A DNA stretch of 64,000 nucleotides from Kitasatospora sp. GP82 (GCF_029892105.1 NZ_JARZAJ010000004.1:279569-343568); one strand, 5' to 3'. Counted from the stretch's first letter, positions 7,961 through 16,924 are shown. Program-made: numbers and translations. Notes: generated by a model from the sequence alone, not told the origin.

Positions 7961-9256
7961 ATGAGCGCTGACAGAACACCCGCCGACGGCCCGGGGCCCG
8001 GCCGAGCCGGCAACCCGCCCTCCTGCCCCGGGGTGGGGCAGGAGGGGCCGCTCAGCCACGGGCCCGTCCTGCTGCTCGCCGGCGCCAGGCTGGCCGACGG
8101 CCGGGTGGTGGACGTCCGGATCAGCGGCGACCGGATCCAGGCCGTCGGCACCACCGGCAGCCTCGGCCCGCTGCCCGCCCTCCCCGGCAGCCCGACCTCC
8201 ACCACTGGGGCCCGGATCGACCTCGGCGGCTACCTGCTGCTCCCCGCCCCGGCGGAGGCGCACGCCCACTACGACGCCGCCTTCTCCGCCGCCCTGGCCG
8301 CCCCGCCCTCGGAGAAGGCGCCCGATCTGGTCCGCCGGGTCACCGAGGCCGCCCTCACCTCGCTTGGCTACGGCGCCACCGCCCAGCGCACCCACGTCCG
8401 GATCGGCGACGTCCACGGCCTGCGTCGCCTGGAGGCCGTACTCACCGCCCGGCAGGCGCTGCGCGGGCTCGCCGAGCTCCAGGCGGTCGCGATGCCCCGA
8501 CTGCTCACGGGCCTCGCCGGGGCGGACGGACGGGCCCAGCTGCGGGAGGCCCTCAGGCTCGGCGCCACCGCCGCCGGAGGCTGTCCCGACCTCGACCCCG
8601 ACCCGGTCGGCTACGTCCAGGTGCTGCTGGACGCCGCCCGCGAGGCCGACTGCCCCGTGGACCTGCACACCGCCGCCGCCGACCCGGCGCAGCTGGCCCG
8701 GCTCGCGGGCGCCCTCGCCCCGCTGCGCCCCCGGATCACCCTCGGCCCGTGCAGCGCCCTGGCACCCGGCGGCTCCGCCGTGCTGGCCACCAGCGGCATC
8801 CGGCTCGTCTGCCTGCCGCAGAACGGCTGCTGCACCGGCCTCGAAGGCCCGGCCCCGGGCCTGCGGCCTTCACTGGTGCGGGAGCTGGCCGAGGCCAGGG
8901 TGCCGTTCGCGGCGGGCAGCGGCGCCCTGCGCGACCTCAGCAACCCGGTCGGCCGGGCCGACCCGCTGGAGGCCGCCTACCTGCTGGCGGCGGGCGGCAC
9001 GCTGGACCCTGAGGCCGCGTACGAGGCGGTCAGCAACCAGGCCAGGATCACCCTCGGTCTGCCCCCGGTCCGGGTGGACGCGGGGTTCCCCGCCGAGCTG
9101 CTCGCGGTACGCGGCGACAGCCTCGCCGGGGCGCTGGCCGGCGGGCACAGCCGGCTGGTGGTGCACAGCGGGCGGATCGTCAGCCGCACCAGCGCGGTAA
9201 GGGAGTTCGCGGACACCGTCGCCCTCGCGCTGCCCCGCCAGAGCAGCCCGGGCTGA
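7961..9256 (+). CDS. Amidohydrolase/cytosine-deaminase-like protein with altered active site
   Basis: A 431-aa protein of the amidohydrolase superfamily, closest in layout to cytosine deaminase-like enzymes. The N-terminal composite-barrel strand (LLLAGARLADGRVVDVRISG) and an HxH motif (EAHAHYDAAF, H101/H103) are present, as is a DLHTAAAD segment. Where cytosine deaminases have a histidine (SHxxAL) this protein reads LGPCSAL. Where they have the catalytic Asp (GSDNVRDP) it reads GSGALRDLSNP. It may therefore be an inactive or repurposed member. The ATG follows GAGGAGCCGGCCG. It stands alone, with tRNA-Thr divergent upstream and a permease convergent downstream. Confidence 0.8.
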   Translation: MSADRTPADGPGPGRAGNPPSCPGVGQEGPLSHGPVLLLAGARLADGRVVDVRISGDRIQAVGTTGSLGPLPALPGSPTSTTGARIDLGGYLLLPAPAEAHAHYDAAFSAALAAPPSEKAPDLVRRVTEAALTSLGYGATAQRTHVRIGDVHGLRRLEAVLTARQALRGLAELQAVAMPRLLTGLAGADGRAQLREALRLGATAAGGCPDLDPDPVGYVQVLLDAAREADCPVDLHTAAADPAQLARLAGALAPLRPRITLGPCSALAPGGSAVLATSGIRLVCLPQNGCCTGLEGPAPGLRPSLVRELAEARVPFAAGSGALRDLSNPVGRADPLEAAYLLAAGGTLDPEAAYEAVSNQARITLGLPPVRVDAGFPAELLAVRGDSLAGALAGGHSRLVVHSGRIVSRTSAVREFADTVALALPRQSSPG

Positions 9257-9537
9257 GCCGCCGCGGCGGGGGGTGGATACCGCGTGGTCGGCGCGCTGCT
9301 GTCGCAGACTGCGGCCCTCAGGACCGCGGCGCGCAAAGCTTTGGCTCTCAGAGCTGCGGCGATGCCTGGGCCGCCGCCGTACCCGTCTCCCCGGTACGGC
9401 GGCGCCCGATCTGCCGCTTGGGCAACGCGGCCGGTGGACCCCCACGCCCACCGTGCGGCCGGCTGCCGCATCCCCCACGGAGCGGCTCCGGCCTTCGAGG
9501 ACGACGCTATGCGCCGCCGAGGGCTGCCACGCGGCTC

Positions 9538-9586
9538 CTGACGCCCCCTTGGCGGGTGGCGGACCGCTCTTGACACCCCGTTGACG
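9538..9586 (+). promoter_or_regulatory. Two pairs of 11-bp-spaced TTGACG-like repeats
   Basis: CTGACG at 9538 and TTGGCG at 9549 are 11 bp apart; TTGACA at 9570 and TTGACG at 9581 are also 11 bp apart. The rest of the 9257-9634 gap shows no convincing gene. The same arrangement recurs upstream of both permease genes and the stress protein gene (11830, 13882, 15078). Here it lies beside the 3' end of the first permease, not before a gene, so its target is unclear. Confidence 0.5.
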
Positions 9587-9588
9587 CA

Positions 9589-9623
9589 CGAGGCCCCGGA
9601 CAGCGGTGCTGTCCGGGGCCTCG
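9589..9623 (-). terminator. Strong terminator after the first APC permease
   Basis: CGAGGCCCCGGACAGC and its exact complement form a 16-bp stem with a 3-nt loop, 12 bp beyond the permease stop codon. It can also serve the convergent amidohydrolase gene. Confidence 0.85.
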
Positions 9624-9634
9624 CCGGCCGTACG

Positions 9635-11677
9635 TCAGACGTTCTCGGGGGCCGGGAGCTTCTCGTGCTCCGACTTGATCGCCGGCTCGCCACGGCGGAC
9701 CGAGCCCGGGGCGCGGCGGGACGGGTGGTCGGCCCGGCGGGCGGAGGTGAGCTGCCAGGGCACGCTGATCACCATCACGCCGGGGGTGAAGAGCAGGCGG
9801 CTCTTCAACCACAGCGCCGACTGGTTGTGCAGCAGGTGCTCCCACCAGTGGCCGACCACGTACTCCGGGATGAAGACGGCGATCGCGTCCCGCGGGCTGG
9901 TGCGGCGGATCGAGCGGACGTAGGCGACCACCGGCTTGGTGATCTCACGGTAAGGGGAGTCCAGCACCTTGAGCGGGACCTGGATGTCGTACTGGTCCCA
10001 GTGCTCCTCCAGCTCCTTGGTCGCGTCCTTGTCGACCGCGACGGAGACGGCCTCCAGTGCGTCGGGCCGGAAGGCCTGGGCGTAGCCGAGGGCGCGCAGG
10101 GTGGGCCGGTGCAGCTTGGAGACCAGGACGATGCCATGGACCTTGGACGGGCGGACCGACTCCTCGCGGGGGTCCTCCACGGCCAGCTCGTCGGCGACCG
10201 AGTCGTAGTGCCTGCGGATGCCGCGCATCATCACGAACAGCACGAGCGCGGCGACCACGGCGAGCCAGGCGCCCTGGGTGAACTTGGTGGCCATGACGAT
10301 CACCAGCACCAGACCGGTGGTCAGCGCACCGAAGGCGTTGATCACGCGCGAGCGCTGGGCCGAGCCACGGACCGCAGGGTCGGTCTCGGTGCCCAGGACC
10401 TCGTTCCAGTGCCGGACCATGCCGATCTGGGACAGCGTGAACGACGTGAACACACCCAGGATGTACAGGTGGATCAGGTTGTTGACGTTCGCCTTGTAGG
10501 CCCACAGCAGCGCGATGTTGACCACTGCCAGCGCGATGATGCCGTTGGAGAAGGCCAGCCGGTCGCCTCGGGTGTGCATCTGCCGGGGCAGGTAGCTGTG
10601 CTGGGCGAGGATCGAGCCGAGCAGCGGGAAGCCGTTGAAGGCGGTGTTCGCGGCCAGGACCAGGACCAGCGCGGTGGCCGCCTGGATCACGTAGAACATG
10701 ATGCTGTGGTCGCCGCCGAAGATCGCCGAGGCCAGCTGGGCGATCACGGTCGGCTGGGAGTAGCTGTGGCAGTCGCCGACGTACCCGATCAGCTGGCAGC
10801 TGTCATCGGTCTTGTGCACCTTGGCGACCAGCGCCAGCACGGTCACGCCGATGAACATCACCACGGCGATGATGCCCATCGCGCTCATGGTGCGGGCGGC
10901 GTTCTTCGCCTTCGGCGCCCGGAAGGCCGGCACACCGTTGGAGATCGCCTCGACCCCGGTCAGCGCGGTACAGCCCGAGGCGAAGGCGCGCAGGCCGAGC
11001 ATCAGCAGGCCGATGCCCTTCAGGGTGTCGTTGTGGTCGATCGGCGCGATGCCGTACTGGGCGCTGGCGGCCACCGGGGTGTGCCCGAAGGCCATCTTGA
11101 TCAGGCCGGTCGCGATCATCAGCAGGATGCCGCCGATGAACAGGTACGTCGGCGCGGCGAAGGCCTTGCCCGACTCCCGTACGCCACGCAGGTTCATCGC
11201 GGCGAGCAGCGCCACGAAGGCGACCGCCATCGGGACCCGGTAGTCGTTGATGCCCGGGAACGCCGAGATGATGTTGTCCACGCCGGAGGCCACCGACACG
11301 GCGACGGTCATCACGTAGTCGACGAGCAGTGCGGCCGCCACCACCAGTCCGGGCTTGGCCCCGAGGTTCCTGGTCACCACTTCGTACGAGCCGCCACCAC
11401 CCGGATAGGCGTGCACCACCTGGCGGTACGACATCACCACGACCGCCATCAGCGCGACCACGGCCGCCGCGATCCACGGGGTCAGGTAGAGGAACGCGGT
11501 GCCACCGACGGTGAGCACCAGCAGGATCTCCTCGGTGGCATAGGCCACCGAGGAGAGCGGGTCGGAAGCGAAGATCGGCAGGGCGAGACGCTTGGGCAGC
11601 AGCGTCTCGCCCAGCTCCTCGCTGCGCATGGCCTTACCGATCACAAGGCGCTTGAGCGCCTGGGGCACGTTGAACAC
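9635..11677 (-). CDS. APC-superfamily permease with C-terminal cytosolic domain
   Basis: About 680 aa. The N-terminal ~460 residues form a multi-helix APC permease core: ALPIFASDPLSSVAYATEE in the first helix region, AYPGGGGSYEVVTRNLGAK, and FNGFPLLGSILAQHSYLPRQ. The remainder is a hydrophilic domain (HGIVLVSKLHRPTLRALGYA; DAIAVFIPEYVVGHWWEHLL) that resembles nucleotide-sensing tails of amino-acid/potassium permeases. Substrate is not determinable: amino acid or K+ are candidates. I chose GTG at 11677, giving MFNVPQALKRLVIGKAMRSEEL, the usual N-terminus; no clear ribosome site precedes it, so a leaderless start is possible. It is a paralogue of the next gene. Confidence 0.87.
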   Translation of the reverse strand: MFNVPQALKRLVIGKAMRSEELGETLLPKRLALPIFASDPLSSVAYATEEILLVLTVGGTAFLYLTPWIAAAVVALMAVVVMSYRQVVHAYPGGGGSYEVVTRNLGAKPGLVVAAALLVDYVMTVAVSVASGVDNIISAFPGINDYRVPMAVAFVALLAAMNLRGVRESGKAFAAPTYLFIGGILLMIATGLIKMAFGHTPVAASAQYGIAPIDHNDTLKGIGLLMLGLRAFASGCTALTGVEAISNGVPAFRAPKAKNAARTMSAMGIIAVVMFIGVTVLALVAKVHKTDDSCQLIGYVGDCHSYSQPTVIAQLASAIFGGDHSIMFYVIQAATALVLVLAANTAFNGFPLLGSILAQHSYLPRQMHTRGDRLAFSNGIIALAVVNIALLWAYKANVNNLIHLYILGVFTSFTLSQIGMVRHWNEVLGTETDPAVRGSAQRSRVINAFGALTTGLVLVIVMATKFTQGAWLAVVAALVLFVMMRGIRRHYDSVADELAVEDPREESVRPSKVHGIVLVSKLHRPTLRALGYAQAFRPDALEAVSVAVDKDATKELEEHWDQYDIQVPLKVLDSPYREITKPVVAYVRSIRRTSPRDAIAVFIPEYVVGHWWEHLLHNQSALWLKSRLLFTPGVMVISVPWQLTSARRADHPSRRAPGSVRRGEPAIKSEHEKLPAPENV

Positions 11678-11829
11678 ACCAGCGAGCGTAGGGCCCCTAT
11701 ACGGGGTCTTAATAGGCCCATGCGGCGCGCGGCGCGGCGTCCACTCGCCCATTGGGAGCAATGTTTCCCCAGGTCGGAGCAGTTGGCGCAAGCGATTTGG
11801 GCGGGGCCTGCGGTGGGGTGCGGGCCCGG

Positions 11830-11846
11830 CGTTAAGGCTGCGTCAA
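11830..11846 (-). promoter_or_regulatory. TTGACG-type direct repeat upstream of the first permease
   Basis: On the minus strand TTGACG-N5-TTAACG, with an 11-bp period, lies about 150-170 bp before the permease start, inside the 268-bp gap between the two permeases. The spacing is that of OmpR/PhoB-class response-regulator sites. Confidence 0.5.
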
Positions 11847-11945
11847 GATGTCGAGCTGTAATCGGGCATATGGGCTAACAGTTATCTTTCAGGCCGTTTC
11901 CAGCCTGCGCACAGCCTGTTCCCGGTACCGCCGCCCGCTTCGGCG

Positions 11946-13817
11946 CTACATCCGCAGCCGCAGGCGGCAGACCACCGCGTCGGTCCGGCGGCGCAGCGCC
12001 CGGTCGATCACCGCGCCGCGCTGGTTCTGCAGGGCACGCTGCCAGAGCCTGGTGGGCTCGACCTCGGGGATCAGTACGGTGATCCGCTCATAGGACCGCT
12101 CGACACCGAGCTCATTGACGTACGCGGCCAGCGGAGCGCCGAGCCGGCGGTGCGCGTCCGGTACCTCCACCAGCGGCACCCCTGGCTGCCAGAGTTCCCA
12201 GTCGCGGCGCAGTGCCTCGGCGGCCTGCCGGTCCTCGGCGTCCGGGGCGGTGTGGACGACGGTGACGGCCAGGACCTCGTCGCCGAGCGAGACCGCCGCC
12301 GAGAGGGCGTCCCTGGTGAGCCGGGAGATCGCGGTGACCGGGACGACGACCAGCGAGCGCTGCCGCGTGACCGCGCCGGGCACCCGGCCCAGCTCCAGCC
12401 GCTCGCCGATCCGGGCGTAGGTGCGGTGCACCAGCTCGAAGAGGACGACCAGCAGCGGCAGGGCGAGGCAGATGCCCCAGGCGCCCTCGGTGAACTTGGT
12501 ACCGGTGACCACCAGCGTGGCGGTGCCGGTGAGCAGCGCGCCGAAGCCGTTCAGCAGTGCCTTGCCCCGCCAGCCGGGCCCGCGCTCGCCGTTCCAGTGC
12601 CTGACCATGCCGACCTGGCAGATGGTGAAACCGACGAAGACACCGATCGAGAAGAGCGGCACCAGGCTGTTCACATCGCCGCCCGAGCCGACCAGCAGCA
12701 CGGCCGAGACCAGCGAGAGGAAGAGCACACCGTGCCGGTGGACCTGGTGGTCGGCGCGCAGCGCGAAGACGTGCGGCAGGTGGTTGTCGCGGGCCAGCAG
12801 CCGCATCAGGACGGGCAGGCCGCCGAAGGAGGTGTTGGCGGCGAGCCCCAGCAGGACGACCGTGGCGAACTGGACCAGGTAGAAGCCGAAGCCGTGGCCG
12901 AGCGAGGCGTCCGCCAGCTGGGCGAGCACGGTGACGCCCTCGACCGGCTGGAGGTGGAAGCGGCCGATCAGCACGGCGAGGCCGATCAGCATCACACCGA
13001 GCAGCGCGCCCAGCGCGACCTCGGTGTGCTGGGCGCGCTTGACCCGCGGCGTACGGAAGGACGGGACGGCGTTGGCCACCGCCTCGACACCGGTCAGCGC
13101 CGAACAGCCGGCCGCGAAGGACTTGAGCAGCAGCAGCGCGCCGACGGTGGTGGCGTTCCCGGCGAGCGTGGAGGCGTGTCCGGCGGCGGCCTCGGTACTG
13201 GCGGGCGCGTCCCGGAAGAGGCCGACGACGATGATCGCCAGGATGGAGAGGACGAAGACCGCCGTGGGGGCCATGAACCAGCGCGCGGACTCGGCGACTC
13301 CCCGCAGATTCACGGCCGTGACCAGGGCCAGAACGCCCAGGCACAGCCAGACCCGCTGGTCGAACAGCGAGGGCACGGCGGAGGTCAGCGCGGCGACACC
13401 GGCGGTGACGGAGACGGCGACGTTCAGGATGTAGTCGATGACCAGCGAGGCCGCGGCGGTCAGCGCGGCCCGGCGGCCGAGGTGCGCCTTGGCGACGGCG
13501 TATGAGCCACCACCGTCCGGGAAGGCGGCGATCACCTGGCGGTAGGACGCCACCAGGACGGCCAGCAGTACGGCGATCGCGACGGTGACGGGGAGCGTGA
13601 ACCCGAGGCCGTACGCCCCGGCGGCGGCCAGCACCAGCACGATCGACTCCGGGCCGTAGGCGACGGAGGCCATCGCGTCCAGCGACAGTGCAGCCAGACC
13701 GCCGAGGGCTGTCAGCTTGTCGCGGGAGTGCGCGTCCTCCTGCCGGGCGTCGGTATCGGGTGGCTCCTCGTCGGCAGCGACGGCATTCGCCGGGCGCTGT
13801 ATGTCGGTGCCGGGCAT
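11946..13817 (-). CDS. APC-superfamily permease, paralogue of the preceding gene
   Basis: A 623-aa permease with the same plan as its neighbour: helix region TALGGLAALSLDAMASVAYG, AFPDGGGSYAVAKAHLGRR, FGGLPVLMRLLARDNHLPHV, and a hydrophilic tail with SLVVVPVTAISRLTRDAL and YERITVLIPEVEPTRLWQRA. The tandem arrangement and shared domain order suggest an old duplication. ATG at 13817 is selected because GGAGG precedes it by eight bases. Two response-regulator-like direct-repeat pairs lie 65-113 bp upstream. Substrate unknown (amino acid or K+). Confidence 0.87.
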   Translation of the reverse strand: MPGTDIQRPANAVAADEEPPDTDARQEDAHSRDKLTALGGLAALSLDAMASVAYGPESIVLVLAAAGAYGLGFTLPVTVAIAVLLAVLVASYRQVIAAFPDGGGSYAVAKAHLGRRAALTAAASLVIDYILNVAVSVTAGVAALTSAVPSLFDQRVWLCLGVLALVTAVNLRGVAESARWFMAPTAVFVLSILAIIVVGLFRDAPASTEAAAGHASTLAGNATTVGALLLLKSFAAGCSALTGVEAVANAVPSFRTPRVKRAQHTEVALGALLGVMLIGLAVLIGRFHLQPVEGVTVLAQLADASLGHGFGFYLVQFATVVLLGLAANTSFGGLPVLMRLLARDNHLPHVFALRADHQVHRHGVLFLSLVSAVLLVGSGGDVNSLVPLFSIGVFVGFTICQVGMVRHWNGERGPGWRGKALLNGFGALLTGTATLVVTGTKFTEGAWGICLALPLLVVLFELVHRTYARIGERLELGRVPGAVTRQRSLVVVPVTAISRLTRDALSAAVSLGDEVLAVTVVHTAPDAEDRQAAEALRRDWELWQPGVPLVEVPDAHRRLGAPLAAYVNELGVERSYERITVLIPEVEPTRLWQRALQNQRGAVIDRALRRRTDAVVCRLRLRM

Positions 13818-13881
13818 CGGCCTGACCTCCATCGTCGGTGTTCTCTGATCGTCACCGGGCCGGGCGCTTCACCGGCCGCTC

Positions 13882-13930
13882 CTGACGGCTTCTTGACGCG
13901 GCGATCGGGCGAACTGACGCCGTGTTGACG
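13882..13930. promoter_or_regulatory. Two TTGACG-type direct-repeat pairs before the second permease
   Basis: CTGACG (13882) and TTGACG (13893) are 11 bp apart, and CTGACG (13914) and TTGACG (13925) are again 11 bp apart. The two pairs are 32 bp apart, about three helical turns. They lie upstream of the divergently read permease ATG at 13817. Confidence 0.55.
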
Positions 13931-14013
13931 GCACCCCGGAGCACGGGCAGCTCTGCACCCCCTGCAGAACCCGGGGGCCCGACAGCCCCGCGTCCCGCCG
14001 GTTGCCCCTTGCT

Positions 14014-14415
14014 TCAGGCAAGCCGCTCGACGCGTACCCTCCGGCGCGGCAGGGCAGCCGGGAGCGAGGCGAGCAGGGCGGCGGCGGCGAAGAGCGCGAA
14101 GCGGGCCAGTTCGGTCCCGGTGCCCGACCAGCCGAGCTGGGCGTAGCGGTGGACGACGAAGCCGTCGAAGAAGAGCCAGCCCGCACCCGCTATCAGCGGT
14201 GCCGCCGCCGGGCGCGAGACCGCACCGAGTACGCCGCAGAGCACGGCGTACGCGCCCAGCGCGAACCAGCTCTCCCGCAACTCCCCCACCCCGGCGAGTG
14301 CCCCGGCCAGCGCGGCGCCGCCAACGAGCCCGAGCGCGCCCGACATGTCCACCGCGAGCCGGGAGGTGACCGGACGGTACCAGTGGCTGCCGGGCCTGGC
14401 CCGGTACAGCTGCAC
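14014..14415 (-). CDS. Small integral membrane protein
   Basis: A 133-aa protein with about four predicted membrane helices (GALGLVGGAALAGALAGVG; WFALGAYAVLCGVLGAV; AAPLIAGAGWLFFDGFVV; ARFALFAAAALLASLPAAL) and a basic C-terminus. The layout resembles the four-helix KdpD-type domain, but the family is not certain. GTG at 14415 has GAGGGG upstream and starts 11 bp after the universal-stress-protein stop, so the two are probably one transcript. Function not recognised. With its neighbours it may form a transport or osmotic stress unit. Confidence 0.65.
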   Translation of the reverse strand: MQLYRARPGSHWYRPVTSRLAVDMSGALGLVGGAALAGALAGVGELRESWFALGAYAVLCGVLGAVSRPAAAPLIAGAGWLFFDGFVVHRYAQLGWSGTGTELARFALFAAAALLASLPAALPRRRVRVERLA

Positions 14416-14426
14416 GGCCCGGCCCC

Positions 14427-14999
14427 TCAGCGCTTGAAGGCGAGTTCGAGATCTTCTTGGACGGTCTCGGGAGTTCGCGGGTGCCAGAGCGTACGGAGGT
14501 TGCGGACGGACCAATGCCCACACCTCTCCAGTTCACGCTGGAGCGGTGGCCTCGGCACCGCGAGCACGGGGCAACTGGCGTGCCTCAGGCAGTACTTCGC
14601 GACCGAGGGGCGCAGCCTGCGGCCGCCGCCCGCCCCGACCACCAGGACATCGCCCGGCCGGTCGGCCAACTGCACCAGGGCATAGCCGGGTTCGCTGCGG
14701 ACCGCCAGCGACTCGAAGCGCACCCCGAGATCGGCCACCGTGCCGCCGAAGGCGTCGTCCAGTGCCGTCCTGAGCCGTTCGACGGCGGCGTCGCGGACGG
14801 CCGTGAGCAGCGGGGGGCAGGGCGAGCGGCGGTAGCCGTGCTCCCCGCCCGGGGGCTCCCAGACGAGCACGGCGAGCACCTCGGCATCGGTACGGCGGGC
14901 TTCGGCGACGGCCCGGTGCAGGGCGGCCAGACTGCCCAGCGAGCCGCTGACGCCGACCACCAGGCGGCGCTCCGCCCCGTACTCCCGGCTGTGCTCCAT
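14427..14999 (-). CDS. Universal stress protein family
   Basis: A 190-aa single UspA domain. It has the first-strand motif LVVGVSGSLGSLAALHRAV, LVWEPPGGEHGY, and the nucleotide-loop region GDVLVVGAGGGRRLRPSVAK ahead of CPVLAVP. It carries an unusual ~40-residue C-terminal tail (GHWSVRNLRTLWHPRTPET) beyond the domain. The ATG at 14999 has AAGGGG upstream. It probably heads a two-gene unit with the small membrane protein, and its promoter region holds the same repeats as the permeases. Confidence 0.85.
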   Translation of the reverse strand: MEHSREYGAERRLVVGVSGSLGSLAALHRAVAEARRTDAEVLAVLVWEPPGGEHGYRRSPCPPLLTAVRDAAVERLRTALDDAFGGTVADLGVRFESLAVRSEPGYALVQLADRPGDVLVVGAGGGRRLRPSVAKYCLRHASCPVLAVPRPPLQRELERCGHWSVRNLRTLWHPRTPETVQEDLELAFKR

Positions 15000-15077
15000 C
15001 TCCGCCCCTTCGCTCTGCTCGGCCCGTCCGGCTCGACGCATCCAGCGAATCAGCGGCCAGGGCCCGCGAGCGGTTCC

Positions 15078-15137
15078 TTGACGGAGCCCTGACGGGGCGG
15101 TGGGAGATCCGTACGCGACCCTGACGGTGCGTGGACG
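15078..15137. promoter_or_regulatory. Two TTGACG-type direct-repeat pairs before the stress protein gene
   Basis: TTGACG (15078)/CTGACG (15089) and CTGACG (15121)/TGGACG (15132) are each 11 bp apart. They lie 79-138 bp upstream of the stress-protein ATG at 14999. They are part of the 411-bp gap shared with sodF. Confidence 0.55.
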
Positions 15138-15333
15138 GACCGGCCGCGACCGAATCGGCGTCACCGGGCCGAGGGGGTGGTGGGGGTGGGTCGGCCAGGT
15201 GTCCCGGCGGTCGCCGGTCGGGAAGACGATCAGCTCTGGCGGAGGACTCCCGGCGGGACGCCGGGACGGTCTTCAGCGGGGAGGCTGACTGGCCCCCACC
15301 CCCGCGCAACACTCTCCTGCCATTCAGATGTAA

Positions 15334-15350
15334 TTGCAACCTATACGCAA
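15334..15350 (+). promoter_or_regulatory. Nur-box-like operator upstream of sodF
   Basis: TTGCAA-N5-ACGCAA lies 61 bp before the sodF ATG. The published Streptomyces Nur (nickel uptake regulator) box is TTGCAA-N5-TTGCAA in direct orientation, and S. coelicolor sodF is repressed by Ni-Nur. The match is 10 of 12 defined positions. I infer nickel repression of this gene. Confidence 0.75.
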
Positions 15351-15410
15351 TAGTGTTGGCCGGGCACGGCGACCACCTGTGAAGCACAGCGACTAGGAGC
15401 CATCTCAACC

Positions 15411-16010
15411 ATGGGTCAGTACACGCTCCCCGACCTTCCGTACGACTACTCCGCCCTTGAGCGCGCCATGTCGGCGGAGATCCTCGAACTGCACCACTCC
15501 AAGCACCACGCCGCGTACGTCAAGGGCGCCAACGACACCATCGAGCAGCTCGCCGAGGCGCGGGACAAGGAGCAGCTCGGCGGCCTGGTCGGCCTGCAGA
15601 AGACGCTGGCCTTCCACCTCTCCGGCCACGTCCTGCACTCCCTCTTCTGGCAGAACCTCTCCCCCGAGGGCGGCGACCGTCCCGAGGGCGCCCTCGGGGA
15701 CGCCATCAGTGAGCACTTCGGCAGCTTCGAGGCGTTCCGGAAGCAGCTCACCACCGCCACCGTCGGCGTCCAGGGCTCCGGCTGGGGCATCCTCTCCTGG
15801 GAGCCGCTCGGCAAGCGCCTGATCGTCGAGCAGGTCTACGACCACCACGGCAACGTCGGCCAGGGCACCACCCCGCTGCTCGCCTTCGACGCCTGGGAGC
15901 ACGCCTACTACCTGCAGTACAGGAACGTCCGCCCGGACTACGTCACCCGGCTCTGGGATGTCGTCAACTGGACCGACGTCAGCACCCGCTTCGCCGCCAC
16001 CCAGGCCTGA
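15411..16010 (+). CDS. sodF: Superoxide dismutase, Fe/Mn family (SodF type)
   Basis: A 199-aa Fe/Mn-family superoxide dismutase. The four metal ligands are visible: H28 ([13 protein letters not shown]), H76 ([10 protein letters not shown]), D160 and H164 ([12 protein letters not shown]). Active-site Tyr/Trp (HHAAYV; GWGILSW) are in place. The ATG at 15411 follows TAGGAG. A Nur-like box just upstream fits the streptomycete pattern in which iron SOD is off when nickel is present and a separate Ni-SOD takes over; that gene is not in this window. Confidence 0.95.
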   Translation: MGQYTLPDLPYDYSALERAMSAEILELHHSKHHAAYVKGANDTIEQLAEARDKEQLGGLVGLQKTLAFHLSGHVLHSLFWQNLSPEGGDRPEGALGDAISEHFGSFEAFRKQLTTATVGVQGSGWGILSWEPLGKRLIVEQVYDHHGNVGQGTTPLLAFDAWEHAYYLQYRNVRPDYVTRLWDVVNWTDVSTRFAATQA

Positions 16011-16088
16011 CCCCTCGTCCGGCGGGGCCCGCAGCAGCGGCCCCGCCGGCCCTGCGGGCCACTACGGCCCGCTGCGGCCCGGAACGAG

Positions 16089-16128
16089 AACGGCCCCCGA
16101 TCGGCGTTTCCGCTGATCAGGGGCCGTT
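16089..16128. terminator. Bidirectional terminator between sodF and tRNA-Tyr
   Basis: AACGGCCCC-c-GATC pairs with GATC-a-GGGGCCGTT (13 bp, one mismatch) around a 12-nt loop, between the convergent sodF and tRNA-Tyr genes. Confidence 0.75.
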
Positions 16129-16139
16129 CCGTTATCCGG

Positions 16140-16220
<81 letters not shown>

Positions 16221-16435
16221 AGGGATTGCGCCTCCCGGGGCTCGCCCCGTTCGACGTGGTAAACCATACCTGATGGGTGGGGGTGGTTCGCCACTCGATA
16301 GGCCCCGTGACGATCACGCGGGCCGCGTGGCTGTCGGGGGCGGGCGGGGGCCGTGCTGGATAGGCTGGGGCGGCGCCTGCCCCGTGCGGGCGGGCGCGGA
16401 CAGTGAAGCCAGAGCATCAAGGAGACCAACACACC

Positions 16436-16924
16436 ATGGCCGACTCCAGTTTCGACATCGTCTCGAAGGTCGAGTGGCAGGAGGTCGACAACGCGATCAA
16501 CCAGACCTCCCGCGAGATCGCCACCCGCTTCGACTTCAAGAACGTCGGCGCCGAGATCAGCCGGTCGGGCGAGAAGATCGAGATGAAGGCCAGCGGCGAG
16601 GAGCGGGTCAAGGCGATCCTGGACGTGCTGCAGAGCAAGTTCATCAAGCGCGGGCTCTCGCTCAAGGCGCTGGACGCGGCCGACCCGCAGCTCTCCGGCA
16701 AGGAGTACAAGATCTTCGCGGATGTGAAGGAGGGCATCTCCCAGGAGGATGCCAAGAAGGTCGCGAAGATCATCCGTGACGAGGGCCCCAAGGGCGTCAA
16801 GGCCCAGGTCCAGGGCGACGAGCTGCGTGTCACCTCGAAGAGCCGGGATGACCTGCAGGAGATCCAGGCCCTGCTGAAGGGCAAGGACCTCGACTTCGCG
16901 ATCCAGTTCGTGAACTACCGCTGA
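16436..16924 (+). CDS. YajQ-family cyclic-di-GMP/nucleotide-binding protein
   Basis: A 162-aa YajQ (DUF520) protein with the conserved start [31 protein letters not shown], and end [14 protein letters not shown]. Family members elsewhere bind cyclic di-GMP or RNA and act as regulatory adaptors; the role in actinomycetes is not settled. The ATG at 16436 follows AAGGAGA. It is monocistronic with a strong palindromic terminator. Confidence 0.93.
   Translation: MADSSFDIVSKVEWQEVDNAINQTSREIATRFDFKNVGAEISRSGEKIEMKASGEERVKAILDVLQSKFIKRGLSLKALDAADPQLSGKEYKIFADVKEGISQEDAKKVAKIIRDEGPKGVKAQVQGDELRVTSKSRDDLQEIQALLKGKDLDFAIQFVNYR

Noticed and set aside
9257..9635. Small frames in the gap between the amidohydrolase and permease genes
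   Set aside because: No ribosome site or motif; two weakly similar stretches only. Only the direct-repeat boxes and terminator are supported.
11678..11945. A c-di-AMP (ydaO-type) riboswitch before the permease
   Set aside because: No recognisable conserved core in this gap. Only the TTGACG-type pair is supported.
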